Assembly (NCBI RefSeq): GCF_018398875.1
Contig: NZ_JAGWDK010000002.1
Span: 186,001 to 250,000 of the forward strand
DNA from: Bradyrhizobium sp. sGM-13
GTDB lineage: Bacteria; Pseudomonadota; Alphaproteobacteria; Rhizobiales; Xanthobacteraceae
Direction of reading: 5' to 3'
Length of the DNA stretch: 64,000 bases
Positions 26,002-33,385 of the stretch are shown in pieces. Position numbers and translations under genes: made by a program. The notes beneath the pieces were generated by a model. It had not been told where the DNA came from, made no database searches, and saw only the letters and a list, made by a program, of their open reading frames with translations. The first letter of the stretch is position 1. Each line of letters starts with the position of its first letter.

Positions 26002-27336
26002 ATGGCAACCAGCGATTTGGCGAAAGCTTCACGTCGCAAGGCAGTCCGCTCGCAGCTTCTGGCGCTTGCGGCCGTGCTGATCGCGCTGCCGATCGGCGCA
26101 ACAGCTGCCATCGCGCAACTGCGCGGGCATGGCGGGCCGGTTCGGGCGCTGGCGATCTCGGCCGACGGGCAAAGCGCGATCTCCGGCAGTTTCGATTCAA
26201 CCGCGATCCGCTGGTCGCTGACGCGCAATGCGGCCGAGCAGGTGCTTCGTTTCCATTCCGACGCAATCAACGCGGTCGTGCTGCTCGGGGAGGGACGCGC
26301 AGCGACCGCCGGCGCTGACGGTCGCATCGCCATCTGGACTTTTGGCAAGGCAGAGCCCGACGCGGTGTTCGAAGGCCACACGGCGCCGATCGTAGCGCTC
26401 GCCGTATCGCCTGATGGCGCGACGCTCGCGTCGGCGTCGTGGGATCACACGGTGCGGCTCTGGCCGCTCGCAGGCGGCGCGCCGCGGGTATTTGATGAGC
26501 ATACGCAGAACGTCAACGGCGTGGCGTTTACGGCCGATGGCCGCACGCTGGTCAGCGTCAGCTACGACCTCAGCGTTCGCATCTGGCCGCTGTCGGGCGC
26601 GCAGCCGCCGACCGTCATTCCGATGCCGACGCCGCTCAACGCCGTGGCCGTAGGCCGTGACGGTGAAATCGCGGTCGGCGGTGCCGACGGCAAGGTTTAC
26701 CTCCTGACCGCTGGCGGCGCGCGCGTCGGCGAGCTTGTGGCAGGGCCAAGGCCGGTGATCTCGATTGCGATTTCACCTGATGGCGCGCATGTGGCCGCCG
26801 CGGGTATCGGCGGTACGGTCGCGGTGATCGATCGCCAAGCGCGTACGCTCGCGCGCACGCTGGTCGGCCCGGGCCTTCCGGTCTGGTCAGTCGTATTCGC
26901 ACCTGACAGCCGCACGCTGCTCACGGGCGGCGCTGACAACATCATCCGGCGCTGGAATGCCGCGACAGGCGAGCCGGTCGATCCGCTTCTCGTGGAAACG
27001 GCAGGAGATCCGCTCGCCGCCTATGCCGGCGATCGCGGCGCGGAGGTCTTTCGCGCCTGTGTGGCCTGCCATACGCTCGGTGCCGATCAGGTCAACCGCG
27101 CAGGCCCCACGCTGGCCGGCATCTTCGGCCGGCGAATTGCCACCGCGCCCGGATATAATTTTTCCGAAGCGCTCAAGCGCCTCGATATCGTCTGGACGCC
27201 GGAGACGGTTTCCAAGCTGTTCGAGGTCGGGCCGCAGGCCTACACGCCCGGCACCAAGATGCCGGAGCAGCGCATCGGCTCGGAGCAGGACCGCGCCGCG
27301 CTGGTGCAATTCCTCGAGCGGGCGACAAAGCGATAG
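26002..27336 (+). CDS. Exported WD40 beta-propeller fused to a C-terminal cytochrome c domain
   Basis: A 444-residue protein. A basic N-region and hydrophobic stretch (about residues 14-38) form a Sec signal. About seven WD40-like blades follow, with repeats such as GHGGPVRALAIS, GHTAPIVALAVS and PVWSVVFAPDS. The C-terminal 100 residues are a class I cytochrome c with heme site CVACH at 353-357 and probable axial Met420 (TKMPEQ). It should be periplasmic or membrane-anchored. At the end of the formate dehydrogenase operon, it may accept or relay electrons or sense the redox state. Confidence 0.85.
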   Translation: MATSDLAKASRRKAVRSQLLALAAVLIALPIGATAAIAQLRGHGGPVRALAISADGQSAISGSFDSTAIRWSLTRNAAEQVLRFHSDAINAVVLLGEGRAATAGADGRIAIWTFGKAEPDAVFEGHTAPIVALAVSPDGATLASASWDHTVRLWPLAGGAPRVFDEHTQNVNGVAFTADGRTLVSVSYDLSVRIWPLSGAQPPTVIPMPTPLNAVAVGRDGEIAVGGADGKVYLLTAGGARVGELVAGPRPVISIAISPDGAHVAAAGIGGTVAVIDRQARTLARTLVGPGLPVWSVVFAPDSRTLLTGGADNIIRRWNAATGEPVDPLLVETAGDPLAAYAGDRGAEVFRACVACHTLGADQVNRAGPTLAGIFGRRIATAPGYNFSEALKRLDIVWTPETVSKLFEVGPQAYTPGTKMPEQRIGSEQDRAALVQFLERATKR

Positions 27337-27367
27337 AGCGCTCGGCGCGGCGACTACGCCGATTGCG

Positions 27368-27580
27368 TCAATGCTTCGCGGGTGGTGTCGAGAAGACCAG
27401 CGACATATCCTCGTACTCTTCGATCGGCAGCCTGGTGACGCCCGCGGCAGCCGGAGATTTCTTCGACAATGCCACGCCAGTGGTTACGGTAGAGCGTTCA
27501 TGGGAAATTGAGTACGAGCGCATCGAGGTTGCGACCGCGAGCAGGGCGACTGCCACGAATCCGGAAATCAACAGCTTCAT
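27368..27580 (-). CDS. Small membrane-anchored protein of unknown function
   Basis: A 70-residue protein starting at ATG 27580, with GGAG 7 bp upstream. Residues about 1-19 are a hydrophobic helix or signal (MKLLISGFVAVALLAVATS), followed by a polar region rich in serine and threonine. It points against the WD40-cytochrome gene and ends 31 bp from it. No EcfG-type promoter was found for it. Family not recognised. Confidence 0.6.
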   Translation of the reverse strand: MKLLISGFVAVALLAVATSMRSYSISHERSTVTTGVALSKKSPAAAGVTRLPIEEYEDMSLVFSTPPAKH

Positions 27581-27779
27581 GGAAAACTCCGTTGGTTCGA
27601 AATGCAGTGTGGCTTGCACCACCGCAATACGGCCAACGGTCACGCGCGAATGTGGCCTGCATCACCTATCACGATCTTGTTTTTGACGATCGGGCCGGTT
27701 CCCTAGCGCGTAACGAAACACGCGTCCGCATTTGCTGAACATTTCCAGCGGCGAATTGCGCAGATGGAGTGGAATCTGC

Positions 27780-28028
27780 TTACGGAGCAGGACGACGACC
27801 GGTCCGCGGATTGAGCGGACCCGTCGGCCGGCGCCTCAAGGCTTCCGGCAGGAATTTTTCGTCCGGGGCGGCAACGGCGCTGGAGCGAACGTCCGCCGCG
27901 GATTGGGCGCGTTCGTGCTCAGTCGGATTGTCCTTGAACTTTCGCTTGACGTCGAGGCCACCAACGGGATCGTTGACGCCGTGTTGAGTGTCCCTGAAGT
28001 CGTCCACAAAATCCTCCCCGACTTCCAT
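27780..28028 (-). CDS. Small charged protein under an EcfG-type promoter
   Basis: An 82-residue polar protein with no membrane segment. It opens with an acidic stretch, has a DVKRKFKDNPTEHERAQ block and ends in a proline/arginine-rich tail. An exact GGAAC-N16-CGTT promoter (28047-28071) points at it from the minus strand, which is the main reason to call it real. The predicted leader is only about 12 nt. A downstream internal start cannot be excluded. Family not recognised. Confidence 0.55.
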   Translation of the reverse strand: MEVGEDFVDDFRDTQHGVNDPVGGLDVKRKFKDNPTEHERAQSAADVRSSAVAAPDEKFLPEALRRRPTGPLNPRTGRRPAP

Positions 28029-28046
28029 TTATCCGCACGTTCGGGA

Positions 28047-28071
28047 AACGCGGAGCGGAGAATCAGGTTCC
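28047..28071 (-). promoter_or_regulatory. EcfG-type general-stress promoter (exact)
   Basis: On the minus strand GGAAC, 16 bp, CGTT. It lies about 20 bp before the ATG at 28028. It matches the -35 and -10 elements of the alphaproteobacterial sigma EcfG. Confidence 0.75.
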
Positions 28072-28157
28072 TCCTGCATCCGTCAGGAGGCGCCGTTAAA
28101 TTGAAGCATTAGATGGAACCGGCAGTGCCACGCCCAATTGACTCCAGGTGAAGCGAG

Positions 28158-28514
28158 ATGGAGCGGCAGATGAGCGACAGCACCGTCAAGAAGGTATCCA
28201 GCAAAACCGCACCCAAGGGAACGATGGGTCAAACCTATCTCGTTTCCGGCAAACGCCTCTCGATGCGCTTATGGGAAAACGAACAGCCGCAAACCGACGT
28301 ATCCCGGCCGAGAGATTATGAAACGGTGGGCTATGTCGTGAGTGGACGTGCTGAACTTGTTATCGAGGGCCAGACGATAAGGCTGGAGCCAGGCGACTCC
28401 TGGCTGGTGCCTGCGCATGCCGAACACAGCTATCGCATTCTCGAGCCATTTACGGCCGTGGAGGCGACCGCACCGCCCGCGCAAGTGCATGGCCGCGACG
28501 AAGTAAAAGCGTAG
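28158..28514 (+). CDS. Cupin-domain protein
   Basis: A 118-residue single-domain cupin. The first cupin motif is degenerate (around ETVGYVVSGRAEL) and the second is GDSWLVPAHAEHSYRI. The usual HxH pair of motif 1 is replaced by YETVGY, so a metal may be absent or bound differently. Start ATG 28158, with ATG 28170 as an alternative. It lies in the stress-gene island but has no clear GGAAC-CGTT site; a GGAAC occurs 44 bp upstream without a good -10 element. Confidence 0.75.
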   Translation: MERQMSDSTVKKVSSKTAPKGTMGQTYLVSGKRLSMRLWENEQPQTDVSRPRDYETVGYVVSGRAELVIEGQTIRLEPGDSWLVPAHAEHSYRILEPFTAVEATAPPAQVHGRDEVKA

Positions 28515-28546
28515 CCGGCACACAACAATATTTTTGGGAGAACGTG

Positions 28547-28696
28547 ATGGGACTCGAAGCACTCTATTTCATCGGAGCGTTCGTGCTTCTTACCGCGCTG
28601 ATCTATGGGACGCTGAGCTATCGTTACCGCAACAAGGCCGCGACGCGGGCCGGCGATGAAATCGTGAAGCAGCGGTATCGGGAGAACCAAGGCTGA
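28547..28696 (+). CDS. Small single-helix membrane protein
   Basis: A 49-residue protein with an N-out or N-in membrane helix at about residues 4-24 (EALYFIGAFVLLTALIYGTLS) and a basic tail containing YRYRNKAATR. The ATG at 28547 follows TTGGGAGAACG. It is 32 bp after the cupin gene on the same strand and is probably co-transcribed with it. Family not recognised. Confidence 0.65.
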   Translation: MGLEALYFIGAFVLLTALIYGTLSYRYRNKAATRAGDEIVKQRYRENQG

Positions 28697-28737
28697 GGCC
28701 GGGAAAATTCAATTCTCTAACAGGAGTATTTTCGTCG

Positions 28738-28807
28738 CCCGGATGAGTGAAGCGAGATCCGGGACAGGTGCCCCGAGACAACCCGGGTGGCGCTTCGCTC
28801 ATCCGGG
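28738..28807. repeat. Extragenic palindromic repeat of the Bradyrhizobium CCCGGATGAG type
   Basis: Two 17-bp arms (28738-28754 and 28791-28807, starting CCCGGATGAG and ending CTCATCCGGG) pair with a single G-U wobble. An inner GATCCGGG...CCCGGGT adds further pairing. Elements with this core are dispersed in Bradyrhizobium and Rhodopseudomonas genomes. It lies downstream of the small membrane gene and may act as a transcription end. Confidence 0.75.
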
Positions 28808-28842
28808 TTACGACTCTACATCCGACTTCGCTGGACTGCGGA

Positions 28843-29070
28843 TCACAGCACGCCGTGCGATTCCTCGGCGCCGACTGGGGTCTTGTAACCGCCGTCGCGA
28901 CCGGGGACGCTGATATGAATCTCGTGCCCTTGGCGCATCGCCAGCGACGCGGCAGCGACGGCCGCTTCGAAGGCTGCTTCCTTGGTCTCATATCTATGCG
29001 GCGCATTCCCGTCATGGAGGACCGTCCACCCGTCCGGCTCGGAGACGATCATGTATTCGGCCAATCCCAT
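28843..29070 (-). CDS. Small DUF2188-like protein under an EcfG promoter
   Basis: A 75-residue protein with the pattern of DUF2188-type repeats: an aromatic start GWTVLHDGNAPHRYETKEAAFEAA and an ending IHISVPGRDGGYKTP. It has an excellent AAGGAGG ribosome site 9 bp before ATG 29070 and an exact EcfG promoter 28-52 bp before the start. Cytoplasmic. Function unknown. Confidence 0.78.
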   Translation of the reverse strand: MGLAEYMIVSEPDGWTVLHDGNAPHRYETKEAAFEAAVAAASLAMRQGHEIHISVPGRDGGYKTPVGAEESHGVL

Positions 29071-29097
29071 CGGAGCCTCCTTGCTGTTCGCAAGGCC

Positions 29098-29122
29098 AAC
29101 GTCGAGACTGTTGCCGGGTTCC
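29098..29122 (-). promoter_or_regulatory. EcfG-type general-stress promoter (exact)
   Basis: GGAAC, 16 bp, CGTT on the minus strand, with the predicted transcript starting about 20 nt before the ATG at 29070 and including its AAGGAGG site. Confidence 0.8.
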
Positions 29123-29198
29123 GATCGGGTGACCGCTTGGCAGGCGTCACGCGCGCTGCGCCGGGCGCTTGGGGGCCCCTGCTGTGAAGGGGAGCGGG

Positions 29199-29393
29199 TC
29201 AGGTTTTCGGGGGACGTCCACGCTTGGCAAATAGCAGCCCCTGCATGTCGGCCGCGTTCTGTAGAAGACCTGCGCGCTTCAAAGCTTCGCTTCGTGCAGG
29301 ACCATGAGGCATGGCCCGCGCCTTCTCCAGCGCTGCCAGCGCTTCGGAATGAAGGTCCCGCTGCGGCCCATCTTCGACCTTTTTCTTGTCCAT
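29199..29393 (-). CDS. Small hypothetical protein
   Basis: A 64-residue helical protein beginning MDKKKVEDGPQRDLHSEAL and ending in a basic KRGRPPKT tail that resembles an AT-hook-like GRP core. Its central part, alternating alanine, leucine and charged residues, would form one or two helices. It is in the stress-gene island but no strict EcfG site was found upstream. Family not recognised. Confidence 0.6.
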   Translation of the reverse strand: MDKKKVEDGPQRDLHSEALAALEKARAMPHGPARSEALKRAGLLQNAADMQGLLFAKRGRPPKT

Positions 29394-29469
29394 TCAGAAA
29401 GATTAGGAGGCGGGAACAGCGTCTGTCTGTACGATTCTAGACGTTGGAACCCTGATCCACCGATTTATC

Positions 29470-29495
29470 GGAACTAAATCCCGTGCATTCGGCTT
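29470..29495 (+). promoter_or_regulatory. Weak EcfG-like promoter (variant -10)
   Basis: GGAAC, 17 bp, GCTT, about 20 bp before the ATG at 29516. The -10 element differs from CGTT. The same variant occurs before the flavoprotein gene at 32457. Confidence 0.4.
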
Positions 29496-29515
29496 CCAAT
29501 TCTGGAGGTGTCCAA

Positions 29516-29671
29516 ATGAGCAAGGAAAAGCCCACCGATGATCCGCGCCAGCAGACCGACTGGGGATCACACAAGCAGACTGACAAGCCGTGGAAAGAGA
29601 AGCCGGAGAAGGAGCAGCGGTCGTCGTCGAAAGTAGACTTGGAAAAGTGGCATGAGACCAACACGCATTAG
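29516..29671 (+). CDS. Small hydrophilic lysine/glutamate-rich protein
   Basis: A 51-residue, highly charged, probably disordered protein (SKEKPTDDPRQQTDWGSH at the start, WKEKPEKEQ in the middle). It starts at ATG 29516 behind CTGGAGGTG. A variant EcfG-like promoter precedes it. Composition resembles hydrophilin-like stress peptides, but no family is assigned. Confidence 0.65.
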   Translation: MSKEKPTDDPRQQTDWGSHKQTDKPWKEKPEKEQRSSSKVDLEKWHETNTH

Positions 29672-29719
29672 TTTACTGGGTCTATGGCGCAGTAAACTTG
29701 GCCCGCCACTGTGGGATGG

Positions 29720-29905
29720 ATGGAGACGCTGCAGATGCTTGAAGAGAAATTGAAGGAAGCAATCGTTGCTGAACTGAAACGGCAGGCAGCGAATGATCCG
29801 CGGGCGCTCAGCATCGATGACTCCGAAGGCCTCGTCGTCAAGGGCAAGATCGATCTGGACGATCTGACGATGGTGATTGCGGGAGCTGTTGCCGGAGGAC
29901 CGTGA
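29720..29905 (+). CDS. Small hypothetical protein
   Basis: A 61-residue protein, one amphipathic helix (LEEKLKEAIVAELKRQAA) followed by a beta-like VKGKIDLDDLTMVIAG segment. Starts at ATG 29720, at GTG 29711 or at ATG 29735 are possible; the last has the best spacing from GGAG (29722). It lies in a run of small genes on the plus strand. Function unknown. Confidence 0.55.
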   Translation: METLQMLEEKLKEAIVAELKRQAANDPRALSIDDSEGLVVKGKIDLDDLTMVIAGAVAGGP

Positions 29906-29938
29906 GCGTTTCCGCACAGGCTGCCATCCGCTACTGCA

Positions 29939-29963
29939 GGAACGGACATTGTCGCCGGGCGTT
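29939..29963 (+). promoter_or_regulatory. EcfG-type general-stress promoter (exact)
   Basis: GGAAC, 16 bp, CGTT on the plus strand, 27 bp before the ATG at 29990. Predicted transcript start is near 29970. Confidence 0.8.
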
Positions 29964-29989
29964 CTTTCAAAAAATGGTTGGACGCGAAG

Positions 29990-30226
29990 ATGACGGAACC
30001 GCTGCCCCTGTTGATAGAGAGCTCGATTGAAATCGCCTGGGACTATCTCGAGCGTACGGGAGAGCTGGGTGATGCGATGGTGGCCGGTCGCTTTCTCAGC
30101 GACACGATAGAACTGATGGTGCGACGTGGCGAGCGGCGGCGGCTGATGCTGGCCAACAAGGCAATCGCGGCCTATCAGCAGTTCAGGCGGCAGCAGTCCG
30201 AGCATCCGGTGCTCGCTTCGGCCTGA
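29990..30226 (+). CDS. Small helical protein under an EcfG promoter
   Basis: A 78-residue protein made of two helices: EIAWDYLERTGELGDAM and a basic one, VRRGERRRLMLANKAIAAYQQFRRQ. No membrane segment. The exact EcfG promoter upstream supports both the gene and the start ATG 29990; a TTG at 29978 would add four residues. Family not recognised. Confidence 0.7.
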   Translation: MTEPLPLLIESSIEIAWDYLERTGELGDAMVAGRFLSDTIELMVRRGERRRLMLANKAIAAYQQFRRQQSEHPVLASA

Positions 30227-30273
30227 TCGCGTGGATCGGAACCCCTTGCGCGAGCGCAAGTGGAAGGGTCGCT

Positions 30274-30450
30274 TCAATCATCATGCCGCTGCTCTGCGAC
30301 TTTCCGCCGAAGCTCCTCGATCATCTGCTGGGCACCCGAGCGAGTCAGCAATTCACCGGATTTGTCGGGAATATCCGCGGCGTCGCAGAGGCGCTTGATT
30401 TCCTTCCTCTGCTCCTCCGTCATCGGATCCGTATGGGCATTCAGAACCAT
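30274..30450 (-). CDS. DUF3072 domain protein
   Basis: A 58-residue protein of the DUF3072 type (DPMTEEQRKEIKRLCDAAD, then LTRSGAQQMIEELRRK). It is short and therefore easy to miss, but has a near-perfect AAAGGAGGT ribosome site 6 bp before ATG 30450 and an exact EcfG promoter just upstream with an unusually short leader of about 15 nt. Family members are small stress-related proteins without a known reaction. Confidence 0.8.
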   Translation of the reverse strand: MVLNAHTDPMTEEQRKEIKRLCDAADIPDKSGELLTRSGAQQMIEELRRKVAEQRHDD

Positions 30451-30471
30451 GGCGACCTCCTTTGTCTGACT

Positions 30472-30496
30472 AACGTGGAGGATGGAGGCACGTTCC
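30472..30496 (-). promoter_or_regulatory. EcfG-type general-stress promoter (exact)
   Basis: GGAAC, 16 bp, CGTT on the minus strand, 22-46 bp before the DUF3072 ATG. Confidence 0.8.
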
Positions 30497-30557
30497 GGGC
30501 TGCGTACCGGGGATGGGGTGCGTAGGAAAGTCGCTCGCTTACCGGAGGGATCGAAGC

Positions 30558-31178
30558 TTGATCACCGGCGTTTTGGATACCATGAAGATGGACGGTGAAG
30601 CCGTACACATAGACGAGATCGAGACCATTGCTCAGGGCAAGGGAAAGCTGATCCGCGTGAGCTACGAACAGCGCAGGCGTGACGGCGAACGCCAACGGCG
30701 CCAGCGCGAGATCTACGACAACGGCAATTCGGCCGTCATTCTGCCCTATGATGCGGATCGCATGACCGTGCTGCTCACCCGGCAACTGCGGCTGCCGATA
30801 TTCCTGCAGGACGGCATGGAGCGAACCGTAGAGGCGTGCGCCGGCAAGCTCGATGGCGAGGAAGCTGAACAGCGCATTGTGAAAGAGATGCAGGAAGAAC
30901 TCGGTTACAAGATCTCGAAACTGGAACGCTTGTTCGAGCTGTATGTGAGCCCAGCCGCGATCATGGAAAAGATCGTCTTCTTCATCTGCACTTACTCACC
31001 GGCGAACAAGGTGTCCGACGGCGGCGGACTTAAGGAGGAGGGGGAAGATATCGAGGTGGTCGAGACGACCCTGGAGCAGGCTGCCGCGATGATCTCAACT
31101 GGAGAGATCGTCGATGCAAAGACGGTCGTTCTCATTCAGTATCTGCGTGATCGCATGCAAGCTACTATTCGCAGCTAG
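30558..31178 (+). CDS. Nudix hydrolase, GDP-mannose/ADP-ribose pyrophosphatase type
   Basis: A 206-residue Nudix protein of the NudK/ADP-ribose pyrophosphatase kind. The Nudix box reads GKLDGEEAEQRIVKEMQEELGY, written here as the segment near residues 108-129, with the KE-x2-EE glutamates that bind Mg and the same one-residue-short spacing seen in NudK. The N-terminal half is the dimerisation sheet. It would hydrolyse nucleoside diphosphate sugars. TTG 30558 is chosen because GGAGGG lies 9 bp upstream; ATG 30582 is an alternative. Confidence 0.82.
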   Translation: MITGVLDTMKMDGEAVHIDEIETIAQGKGKLIRVSYEQRRRDGERQRRQREIYDNGNSAVILPYDADRMTVLLTRQLRLPIFLQDGMERTVEACAGKLDGEEAEQRIVKEMQEELGYKISKLERLFELYVSPAAIMEKIVFFICTYSPANKVSDGGGLKEEGEDIEVVETTLEQAAAMISTGEIVDAKTVVLIQYLRDRMQATIRS

Positions 31179-31211
31179 ACGGTACCGGCTGCCGCGTTCG
31201 GCCTGCATCCG

Positions 31212-32069
31212 TTACAGGAACGGCTTTCCGCCGGTGACCGCGATGGTCGCACCGGAGACGTAGCTGGAAAGCGGATCAGCTAGCATGACGTAGGCGGTCG
31301 CCAGTTCGACCGGCTGGCCCGGACGCTTCATTGGAACTTGCTTGCCGAAGTTCTTCACGGAATCTTCGGGCAGGGTTGAGGGAATGAGCGGCGTCCAGAT
31401 CGGCCCCGGGGCGACGGCATTGGCGCGAATGCCCTTCTCGGCCAGCATCTGCGCCAGCCCTGCCGTGAAATTATGGATCGCTCCCTTGGTCGTCGCATAG
31501 GCCAGCAGGCTCGGGTTGGGCACATCCGAATTGATCGATGCGGTATTGATAATGCAGCTTCCCGGCTTCATGTGGCTGACGGCCGCTTTGGTAAGGTAGA
31601 ACATCGCGTGGATGTTGACCTTGAAGGTCAACTCCCATTCCTCGTCGCTGATATCCTCGATGGACTTGAAGCTGGCTTGATGTGCGGCGTTATTGACGAG
31701 GATGTCGATGTCGCCGAATGCCGATACGGCCTTCGCGATCACAGCGCGGCAGTGATCGGGGTGTTGGATGTCGCCCGAAACAAGAACGGCCTTTCTGCCG
31801 GCTTCCGTCACCAGCCGTTCGGTTTCGCGAGCATCGTCATGCTCCTCGAGATATGAGATCAAAACGTCGGCGCCCTCCCTGGCGAAGGCAATAGCAACCG
31901 CGCGACCGATGCCGCTATCACCTCCGGTGATGACCGCCTTCTTGCCGTCGAGCCGGCCGCTGCCTTTGTAGGAAGTTTCGCCGTGGTCTGGCAGCGGATT
32001 CATCGCGCCGGTCGTGCCCGGCATCGGCTGATGCTGGCTGGGAAAAGGCGGCCGCGGATAGTGCAGCAT
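31212..32069 (-). CDS. SDR-family oxidoreductase (general stress protein 39-like)
   Basis: A 285-residue short-chain dehydrogenase. The cofactor motif TGGDSGIG is near residues 48-55, NNAA near 125, and the catalytic Ser/Tyr/Lys are in TASINS and LLAYATTKGA. The extended N-terminus with PGTTGAMNPLPDHGETSYKG is typical of the Bacillus GSP39/YhdF group. Substrate unknown. A GGAAC-N15-CGTT site inside the csbD-like gene upstream might drive it, but the spacing is one base short. Confidence 0.85.
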   Translation of the reverse strand: MLHYPRPPFPSQHQPMPGTTGAMNPLPDHGETSYKGSGRLDGKKAVITGGDSGIGRAVAIAFAREGADVLISYLEEHDDARETERLVTEAGRKAVLVSGDIQHPDHCRAVIAKAVSAFGDIDILVNNAAHQASFKSIEDISDEEWELTFKVNIHAMFYLTKAAVSHMKPGSCIINTASINSDVPNPSLLAYATTKGAIHNFTAGLAQMLAEKGIRANAVAPGPIWTPLIPSTLPEDSVKNFGKQVPMKRPGQPVELATAYVMLADPLSSYVSGATIAVTGGKPFL

Positions 32070-32117
32070 TGTATCTCTCCTGAAAGCAGCGCCGGCCCCG
32101 CAGCCTTGGTGCTGCGG

Positions 32118-32297
32118 CTAGGTGAGGCGGTGGAGGTTTCCTAACGGATTGAGCTCGCTGGGTTCCTTATCCTCATCCTCGCTCTTGCGCTGTTCCGCCT
32201 TGGCTTCCTCTTGCAACTTACCGTCGCCGACGACTTCGGCGATGACTTCCTTGGTCTTCCCCGCAACTCGGCGGGTCGTCCGTTTAATGGTACCCAT
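32118..32297 (-). CDS. CsbD-family stress protein
   Basis: A 59-residue charged protein of the CsbD type: GTIKRTTRRVAGKTKEVIAEVVGDGKLQEEAKAEQRKSE is the family core, here the first two thirds. CsbD proteins are abundant, unstructured general-stress products of unknown function. The start at ATG 32297 has AGGT 9 bp upstream. An EcfG-like promoter with -10 CATT lies at 32335-32359. It is 48 bp upstream of the SDR gene on the same strand. Confidence 0.82.
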   Translation of the reverse strand: MGTIKRTTRRVAGKTKEVIAEVVGDGKLQEEAKAEQRKSEDEDKEPSELNPLGNLHRLT

Positions 32298-32334
32298 AAT
32301 CGTGACCTGCGCTGTGGTGGGTCTGGTCCAGGTC

Positions 32335-32359
32335 AATGTCCGGCCGCGGCCTTCGTTCC
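32335..32359 (-). promoter_or_regulatory. Near-consensus EcfG-type promoter
   Basis: GGAAC, 16 bp, CATT on the minus strand (one mismatch in the -10), 38-62 bp before the csbD-like start. A further exact GGAAC...CGTT pair at 32143-32166 has 15-bp spacing and could serve the SDR gene. Confidence 0.5.
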
Positions 32360-32407
32360 TGAGCGAGGGCAGGCCATGACGTCGCGCTCCTGATCGCGCG
32401 GGCTGCA

Positions 32408-32433
32408 GGAACGTTGCGATACGCATCGGGCTT
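32408..32433 (+). promoter_or_regulatory. Weak EcfG-like promoter (variant -10)
   Basis: GGAAC, 17 bp, GCTT, 24 bp before the flavoprotein start at 32457. Same variant as at 29470. Confidence 0.4.
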
Positions 32434-32456
32434 GGTTTAGTTCAGGAGAGAAGGTG

Positions 32457-33368
32457 ATGCCACGATTTGCGCCAAACGACCTCGATGCGCTGATCATCGG
32501 CGGCGGGCCGGCCGGGTTGACTTGCGCGATTTACTTGGCGCGCTACCGGCGCAAAGTAGTCGTCGTCGATAGCAGGGAAAGCCGGGCAGCGTTGATCCCA
32601 GCAACGCATAACTATCCGGGCTTTGCCGACGGAATTGCCGGCCCGAAATTGTTGGAATCGCTCGCGGCGCAGGCAAAGACTTACGGTGTCGAGATCATCG
32701 CCGATCGGGTTACGGAGTTGCAGCTCGCCAGGAGCGGCTTCGAGGCGACTTGCTCGCAAGGTACCATCACGGCAAAACGGGCCGTGCTGGCAAGCGGATT
32801 GATCGATCGCGACCTCGGAAATCCTGATCTGCAACAGGCTATCGGCTACGGGTTGGTCCGTTACTGCCCGATATGCGACGGGTTCGAGGCAACGGACCTG
32901 CGCATCGGAGTGCTGGGCAGCGCCAATGATGCGGGCACAAAAGCGCTATTTCTGCGCACCTATTCCAGATACGTCACGCTGCTGACGCTGGACGGCAATG
33001 GCTGTGGCGAGCCGCTCTCGCGCGAGTTGTCGGAGGCGGACATTCGCTTGCTAACGGCCCGCGCCGTCGCCTTCCGCAGGCAGGACAAGCAAATGACCGT
33101 GTCACTGAGCGACGGAACGGTCGAAGCCTTCGACGTGATCTATCCGGTTTTGGGCTGCGAGGTGCGCTCCGAGTTGGGACGGAAACTTGGTGCCAGCCAT
33201 AACGATGCCGGCTGCCTTGACGTCGATGCACATCAACGCACGAACGTGCCGGGATTGTACGCTGTCGGAGATGCCGTTTCAGACCTGCACCAGATCGCGG
33301 TCGCAACAGGTCACGCTGCCGTCGCCGCCACCGATATCCATAACGGCTTGCCGCGCAATTTCCGCTGA
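32457..33368 (+). CDS. Thioredoxin-reductase-like FAD oxidoreductase with atypical NADPH domain
   Basis: A 303-residue flavoprotein. The FAD motif GGGPAGLT is near residues 15-22, the redox-active pair CPIC near 140-143, and the second FAD motif VGDAV near 272. The middle domain lacks the usual GGGDSA nucleotide motif (here LGSANDAG) and the HRR arginines that bind the NADPH phosphate (here LLTLDGNG). It may use another electron donor, such as ferredoxin, or bind NADH weakly. A variant EcfG-like promoter precedes it. GTG 32454 is an alternative start. Confidence 0.82.
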   Translation: MPRFAPNDLDALIIGGGPAGLTCAIYLARYRRKVVVVDSRESRAALIPATHNYPGFADGIAGPKLLESLAAQAKTYGVEIIADRVTELQLARSGFEATCSQGTITAKRAVLASGLIDRDLGNPDLQQAIGYGLVRYCPICDGFEATDLRIGVLGSANDAGTKALFLRTYSRYVTLLTLDGNGCGEPLSRELSEADIRLLTARAVAFRRQDKQMTVSLSDGTVEAFDVIYPVLGCEVRSELGRKLGASHNDAGCLDVDAHQRTNVPGLYAVGDAVSDLHQIAVATGHAAVAATDIHNGLPRNFR

Positions 33369-33385
33369 CGGCCGGCTATGGAATT

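Noticed and set aside
28738..28807. Possible CRISPR or insertion-sequence terminus
   Set aside because: There is only one copy, no spacers, no target-site duplication and no transposase; it fits a palindromic extragenic repeat better.
32143..32166. GGAAC...CGTT pair as an exact EcfG promoter for the SDR gene
   Set aside because: The spacing is 15 bp, one less than the range seen at the other sites, and it lies inside the CsbD-like coding region; kept only as a note.
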